DNA from: Cupriavidus plantarum
GTDB lineage: Bacteria > Pseudomonadota > Gammaproteobacteria > Burkholderiales > Burkholderiaceae
Direction of reading: 5' to 3'
DNA length: 64,000 bases
Assembly: GCF_905397285.1 (NCBI RefSeq)
Contig: NZ_CAJPUX010000013.1
Location: 16,008-80,007 of the forward strand
Below the pieces are notes generated by a model. That model ran no database searches and was not told where the DNA came from. It saw only the letters and a program-made list of their open reading frames with translations. Below, piece by piece: positions 59,843 through 64,000 of this stretch; position 1 is the first letter of the stretch; every line of letters starts with the position of its first letter. The translations under genes and the position numbers were made by a program.

Positions 59843-61642
59843 ATGACCCACAACGGTGACGACATCGAGGCCGCCATGGTGCGGCTGCTCTATCGTCAGT
59901 CGCACGGCATCCTCTTCGCCAATTTCGTGATTCCGGCGGCGGTCGTCTACGCCTTGCGCGATACAAGCGCCTATCAGCTCCTGCTCGCATGGATGGCCGC
60001 CATCTATGTGCTCACGTTCTGCCGCATCGGCCTGTCCCTGATGTTCTTCCGCCACGGCGAGTCGGCCGCGACCACGCCAAAGCAATGGGTGACGCGCTTC
60101 ACGGTGTTCTCGTGGCTGTCCGCGGCGCTCTGGGGGTTTCTCGGTTCGCTGTGGCTGCTGCCACCGGACCCCGAATGGGTCGCCTTCGCCTGCATCGTAC
60201 TGGCGGGCATGGCCTGCGGCGCGATGCCGGGGCTCTCCGCGCGGCTCGGCGTCTATGTCGGCTTCATGACGATCATGATCCTGCCGTTCGTGATCACCTG
60301 CCTGTTACGCGACGAACCGATCTACGGCGTGTTCCTGATGTTCGCGCTCGCACTGTATGTCGTCAACGTCTACTTCGGCCGCGTGACGTACCGGAACCTG
60401 TTGTCCGGCGTGCAGCTGCGCTTCGAGAACGTCGCGCTGATCGGTCAGCTCGAACGCGAGCGGGACCGCGCGAACGCCGCCAACCTGGCCAAGACACGCT
60501 TCCTCGCCGCCGCGAGCCACGATCTGCGCCAGCCGCTGCATGCGCTGGGCCTGCTGTCCGCCTCGCTGTCCGCGGTGGCGGAACGCGGCGATGTCGGCGC
60601 CGATGGCGCGCGTCAGCTCGGCCGGCGGCTCGACACCACGCTCGAGCGCATGGGGGGACTGCTCGATGGCCTGCTCGATGTTTCGCGCCTGGACGCGGGC
60701 CTCGTCACGATCCGCCGCCGTCCGTTGCCGCTCGCCACACTGCTCGACGACATCCGCGACGAATACGTCGAACAGGCGCGCCGGCAAGGGTGCCGCCTGG
60801 ACGTGGTGGTGACCGAGGCCTGGATCGACAGCGACCCCGAACTGCTGCGCCGTATCCTCGACAACCTCCTCAGCAACGCCATCCGCTATGCGCCGATGGC
60901 GCGCATCCTCGTCGGCGCCCGCCGGCGTCCCGGCGCGATGGAGATCCAGGTCATCGATAGCGGCCCAGGGATCGCGCCGGAGGCACAGGCACTTGTCTTC
61001 GAGGAATTCGCGCAGCTTACCGATGCGCCAGCGGAACAGGGGCTCGGACTCGGACTCGCGATCGTGCGCCGGCTGGCCGGCCTGCTGGGGCATCCCATCT
61101 CGCTTCGCTCGGTGCCGGGCAAGGGCAGCAACTTCTCGGTGACGGTGCCGCTCGCGCGCGACGGGGCCGCCTCCGCGGCGCTCGATGCGCCGCTATCCGC
61201 TTTCTCCGGCGGCGTCCAGCAAACCGAGTGCTATGGCGTGATGCTCGTCGACGATGACCCGCAGATCCTTTCCGCGCTCAACGACCTGCTCAAGTTCTGG
61301 GGGCATCTGGTGTACGCGGGCGCCACCGTCGAGGAAGTGTGCGCCGCGCATCAGCGCGCGCGAGAGCAGGGGCCCGCGCCCGTGCACCTCGTCCTCGCGG
61401 ATTTTCGGCTGGCCAACCAGGTCACGGGCGACCAGGCCATCGCCTGGCTGCGTGAATATCTCGATGCGCCCATCCCCGGCCTCATCGTCACGGGCGATAC
61501 GGCGCCCGACAGGCTGCGGGCCTTGCATGCGAGCGGCTATCGCGTCCTGCACAAGCCCATCTCCGCGGACGCACTGCGTCAGGCCATCGCGCAGACCGCG
61601 CAGACGGTACAAGGCGCGCGCGATCCGGCCGCCGGAAACTAG
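59843..61642 (+). CDS. Hybrid sensor histidine kinase/response regulator
   Basis: 599 residues. The first 190 carry five or six membrane segments (ANFVIPAAVVYALRD, FTVFSWLSAALWGFLGSLWL, VGFMTIMILPFVITCLL). HisKA follows with LAAASHDLRQPLHALGLLSA (phosphorylated His), then the ATPase with NLLSNAIRYAPM, DSGPGIAPEAQALVFEEF and GLGLGLAIVRRLAGLLG. A C-terminal receiver domain begins CYGVMLVDDDPQILSALNDL with the acceptor Asp in LVLADFRLANQ. No partner regulator is adjacent, so it may signal through an unlinked response regulator. The signal is unknown. Confidence 0.9.
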   Translation: MTHNGDDIEAAMVRLLYRQSHGILFANFVIPAAVVYALRDTSAYQLLLAWMAAIYVLTFCRIGLSLMFFRHGESAATTPKQWVTRFTVFSWLSAALWGFLGSLWLLPPDPEWVAFACIVLAGMACGAMPGLSARLGVYVGFMTIMILPFVITCLLRDEPIYGVFLMFALALYVVNVYFGRVTYRNLLSGVQLRFENVALIGQLERERDRANAANLAKTRFLAAASHDLRQPLHALGLLSASLSAVAERGDVGADGARQLGRRLDTTLERMGGLLDGLLDVSRLDAGLVTIRRRPLPLATLLDDIRDEYVEQARRQGCRLDVVVTEAWIDSDPELLRRILDNLLSNAIRYAPMARILVGARRRPGAMEIQVIDSGPGIAPEAQALVFEEFAQLTDAPAEQGLGLGLAIVRRLAGLLGHPISLRSVPGKGSNFSVTVPLARDGAASAALDAPLSAFSGGVQQTECYGVMLVDDDPQILSALNDLLKFWGHLVYAGATVEEVCAAHQRAREQGPAPVHLVLADFRLANQVTGDQAIAWLREYLDAPIPGLIVTGDTAPDRLRALHASGYRVLHKPISADALRQAIAQTAQTVQGARDPAAGN

Positions 61643-62058
61643 CCCGTCGCTTTCGTTCGGTTAAGCAGCGCCGCGCAGCGGCCCAGCAGTGTCTGCACGC
61701 AGCAAGCGGTGCCGCTCCACTCGCCGCCGATGACCTTGCCGTCGGGGCCGGTCACAAGCTTGCGTTGGCAGCGCGCCGTGGAGGGCGTCGGCTCGACGCC
61801 GCCATCGCGCGGACCGCTGCCGGGCGGATGCGCGGCGGGCACCTCGTCGACCCACACATAGGCCGTGCCGCCAGGCACCGTTTGCACCGACTGCGGTGGC
61901 CCCCACTGCGCCTTCGCTTCCTCGATGGGTGCCGTTTTCCAGGAGTCGAACACGCGCTGCATCGCATTGCCTTCAAAGCTGCCGCACGCGGCAAGCGAGA
62001 GCAGGGCACAGGGCGCGGCGAGCGCGCGCGAAAGGAAGCGGAGGGGCAACGCGGACAT
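61639..62058 (-). CDS. Small lipoprotein, hypothetical
   Basis: 139 residues from ATG 62058. The lipobox LLSLAACGSFEG predicts an outer membrane or periplasmic lipoprotein. The mature part has RVFDSWKTAPIEEAKAQWGP, VQTVPGGTAYVWVDEVPAAH and four cysteines (ARCQRKLVTG, GTACCVQTLLGRC) that may form disulfides. The motif around WGPP...YxW resembles short bacterial lipoproteins of unknown role. The gene end overlaps the convergent sensor kinase stop by four bases. Confidence 0.72.
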   Translation of the reverse strand: MSALPLRFLSRALAAPCALLSLAACGSFEGNAMQRVFDSWKTAPIEEAKAQWGPPQSVQTVPGGTAYVWVDEVPAAHPPGSGPRDGGVEPTPSTARCQRKLVTGPDGKVIGGEWSGTACCVQTLLGRCAALLNRTKATG

Positions 62059-62164
62059 GGCGGCTCCAGCGAGTTGACGTTCCCTGCCGCAGACTATCCG
62101 AGCGTTATCAGGGATGGCAATCGCAATATGTGTGTGCGCGCACGGAACGCGATCCGTTGCACGA

Positions 62165-63775
62165 TCAAGCGAACAAAGCCTGCTGCAGCACGCTGGCGGC
62201 CTGCGCCTTCCGCCTGGATGCACGGGGCGCCGTCTCCGATGCAGCCGGTGACGGCAGCAACGGCTGCATCGCCGTCAGCATGAACGGACGCGTGGCCTCG
62301 ACGGCCACCGCCTCGGTCAGCAGCGTCGCAAGATGAGGCAGCAGGATCTGATACGTATCGGCATCGAACCGCACCGGGTTTGCCGCATCGGGATTCATCA
62401 CGAGACCGGCGGCCGCATCGAGCTGCGGCACCGAGCCGAGGTAGCACCAGTCCTCGACCACATGCCAGGGGTGCGGGGCAGGACCTTCGCGCCAGGCAAT
62501 CGCTCCCGGGAACGGCCACGCCTTCAACGCAGATGACGCGAGCGCCGCCACCAGCCGCGCGCGATGGCTGGCCATGGGCTCGTCACCGACGCACACACCC
62601 GCGCATCGATGCACCTGCCGCGCGAAGCAGGGATTGCCGCGCCGTGTCCGCGTCTCGATCCCGAGCGTCGTCAGGCATAACCGATGCTCATCGGCCAGCG
62701 CGCGCAGATGCGCGATCGCCGAGCCCTTGCTCGCATACACGCCGTGCAGGTCCGCATGCCGGCTCAGGTCGATATGCCGGTTCGAACGCAGCCGCGGCGC
62801 GGCAAGCCCCGCTGGCAACTCCCACGAGAACAGTTCGCGCGTTTGCCGCAGTTGCCGGTTGTGCAGCGGCTGCAACGACTTCACGAGCTGCGCTTCCAGC
62901 AGCAGCGCACCCACCTCGCCACCGGTCTCGCGCCACTCGACACGCCGCACCGCGCGCGCGAGCCGCATTTCCTTGTCGTTGGTGTGATCCCCGGAGAAGT
63001 GCGAGCGGATCCGCTGGCGCAGATGAATGCTCTTGCCCACGTAGAGCGGCGCATCGTCGTCGCCATGGAACAGATACACGCCCGCGCGGTCGGGCACGTC
63101 GTCGAGGGCGGTCTCCTCGAGCCCGGCCGGCAGGCTGGCCTGCTTGACCAGCGACTTCACCGCGGACTCGACGAGGTCCACCGAATATTGATCGTGGATC
63201 CGCTGCCAGAACTGCCACAGCAGTTCCGCATCGGCCAGCGCGCGGTGGCGTCCTTTCGGCGCTAAACCGAAGCGCGCGATCAGCGCATCGAGCCCATGCC
63301 GCTCTACCGAGGGATACAGCGCGCGCGACAGCCGTACCGTGCACAGCACATCGGCGCGGAAGGTAATGCCCGCCCGGCGAAACTCGTTCTTCAGAAAGCC
63401 GTAGTCGAATCGCGCGTTATGCGCGACGAACAGCCGCCCCTGTAGCCGTTCGGCCAGCGCCTCCGCAAGGCTCTCGAACGTCGGCTGCCCACGCACCATG
63501 TCATCGGTGATGCCGGTCATGTTCTGGATGAACGGCGGAATCGACATACGCGGATCGACGAGGGTGTCCCACTCCGAGATCCCGTCCGGCCCGACCTCCA
63601 CCACACCGATCTCGGTGATCCGATCGTTCTGCGCATTCGCGCCGGTCGTCTCCAGATCGACGAACACGATCGGCCGCGCCAGCGCGGCGGCGAGCGCATG
63701 CGCATCGAGGGTCCCGGCATCGCGCGAGATCAGGCGTTCCGGCAGGTAGGTACAGGCATCGTGGGGTGTAGACAT
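62165..63775 (-). CDS. DnaQ-type 3'-5' exonuclease fused to a GIY-YIG (UvrC/Cho-like) nuclease
   Basis: 536 residues. The exonuclease half has ExoI IVFVDLETTGANAQNDRITE, ExoII LFVAHNARFDYGFLKNEFRR and ExoIII GRHRALADAELLWQFWQRI. The second half has the GIY-YIG motifs (GVYLFHGDDDAPLYVGKSIH, LRQRIRSHFS) and the region ending FSWELPAGL, close to Cho and the UvrC N-terminus. Cysteines follow at NPCFARQVHRCAGVCVGDE. This fusion is widespread in proteobacteria and is usually annotated as an excinuclease Cho-like or DNA polymerase III epsilon homologue; it is thought to act in DNA repair. Confidence 0.9.
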   Translation of the reverse strand: MSTPHDACTYLPERLISRDAGTLDAHALAAALARPIVFVDLETTGANAQNDRITEIGVVEVGPDGISEWDTLVDPRMSIPPFIQNMTGITDDMVRGQPTFESLAEALAERLQGRLFVAHNARFDYGFLKNEFRRAGITFRADVLCTVRLSRALYPSVERHGLDALIARFGLAPKGRHRALADAELLWQFWQRIHDQYSVDLVESAVKSLVKQASLPAGLEETALDDVPDRAGVYLFHGDDDAPLYVGKSIHLRQRIRSHFSGDHTNDKEMRLARAVRRVEWRETGGEVGALLLEAQLVKSLQPLHNRQLRQTRELFSWELPAGLAAPRLRSNRHIDLSRHADLHGVYASKGSAIAHLRALADEHRLCLTTLGIETRTRRGNPCFARQVHRCAGVCVGDEPMASHRARLVAALASSALKAWPFPGAIAWREGPAPHPWHVVEDWCYLGSVPQLDAAAGLVMNPDAANPVRFDADTYQILLPHLATLLTEAVAVEATRPFMLTAMQPLLPSPAASETAPRASRRKAQAASVLQQALFA

Positions 63776-63816
63776 CCAGCGATTCTAACGGACCGAAAAT
63801 TTTTTTGAGAAACCGC

Positions 63817-63845
63817 TTGCCAACCTCGTTTCGCCAGCTTAATAT
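63817..63845 (+). promoter_or_regulatory. Strong sigma-70 promoter at the right edge, possibly of an rRNA operon
   Basis: TTGCCA (63817-63822), a 17-base spacer and TAATAT (63840-63845) form a near-consensus promoter. An A/T tract (AAAATTTTTTTGA, 63797-63809) stands where an UP element would be, and the GC-rich CGCCCCCTC follows the -10. A second -35-like TTGACG lies at 63982-63987 with its -10 outside the window. Tandem strong promoters with an UP element and GC discriminator are typical of rRNA operons, but the transcribed gene is not in view. Confidence 0.6.
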
Positions 63846-64000
63846 TCGCCCCCTCGCAACACAAACCGAAGACAGCAGCAGGCGGAAATGCAGCGCTGGC
63901 GCGGGTTTGTGGGTAGGCAGCGGGGAAGGTGAGAGGAAGTCAGCAGGTTGGTCGGTCTGAAAAATAAATCGACAAACCAGTTGACGCGAAGCAGGAAACG

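Noticed and set aside
1..64000. CRISPR array
   Set aside because: No regularly spaced repeats of 24-40 bases were found; the tandem repeats at 20.8 and 57.5 kb are contiguous 9- and 12-base units without spacers.

Overview
The window is GC-rich DNA of the kind seen in Burkholderiales, most likely Cupriavidus or a close relative. I base this on Bug-type (TctC) tricarboxylate receptors, an HME-RND heavy-metal pump, a PHB-depolymerase-type esterase, codon use dominated by G/C in third positions, and a single large AT-richer insert. No CRISPR array, tRNA, rRNA, IS element or phage gene was seen. A strong promoter at the right edge suggests that an rRNA or other highly expressed operon may start just outside the window.

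Layout. 1-1.4 kb: end of a siderophore-type locus (cyclic-peptide ABC exporter tail, stand-alone DUF4880 protein, FecI-like sigma factor behind a Fur-box-like site). 1.4-8.2 kb (genes mostly on minus): Tat-exported molybdenum hydroxylase pair, LLM flavin monooxygenase, Bug receptor, then DUF445 protein on plus. 8.2-14.4 kb: AT-richer accessory island. 14.4-22.9 kb: heptosyltransferase I, small enzymes, TauE exporter, esterase, ferredoxin-like protein, IMPACT protein, SDR, methyltransferase, and a CoA-transferase/CoA-lyase pair. 23.2-28.9 kb: czcCBA-type efflux operon closed by a perfect hairpin. 29-33.4 kb: small proteins, an SDR, a DPYTDGAK-repeat secreted protein and a second Bug receptor. 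33.4-37.7 kb: sugar-acid operon (dehydratase, RraA-like aldolase, hydroxyacid dehydrogenase) divergent from a GntR/FCD regulator, with an 18-bp perfect palindrome filling the promoter spacer. 38.8-47.5 kb: DUF1445 cyclase, MFS, LysR, fused 5-oxoprolinase/hydantoinase and SLC13 permease, a plausible 5-oxoproline/D-glutamate locus. 47.6-58 kb: AlkB, a translationally coupled pair of lipoproteins (di-heme oxidoreductase plus GH128-like glycosidase), alpha/beta hydrolase, LuxR regulator, MscS channel. 58-63.8 kb: SDR, histidine phosphatase, hybrid histidine kinase, lipoprotein, DnaQ/GIY-YIG nuclease.

The most interesting region is 8.2-14.2 kb. It reads as an array of displaced contact-dependent-inhibition modules of the Burkholderia type (toxin gene, then immunity gene, then transporter gene). 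Repeated fragments of the 5' end of a two-partner-secretion transporter gene (bcpB/cdiB-like; about 9.08, 10.16, 10.97 and 12.45 kb) alternate with scraps of toxin C-terminus or pretoxin (about 11.34, 11.80 and 12.56 kb) and with intact AT-rich immunity-like genes (Imm42-like, DUF6984-like and several unrecognised). One orphan toxin tip overlaps its likely immunity gene by 14 bases. No full-length toxin exoprotein is present here, so the array probably serves as a defensive immunity bank or as donor DNA for toxin switching.
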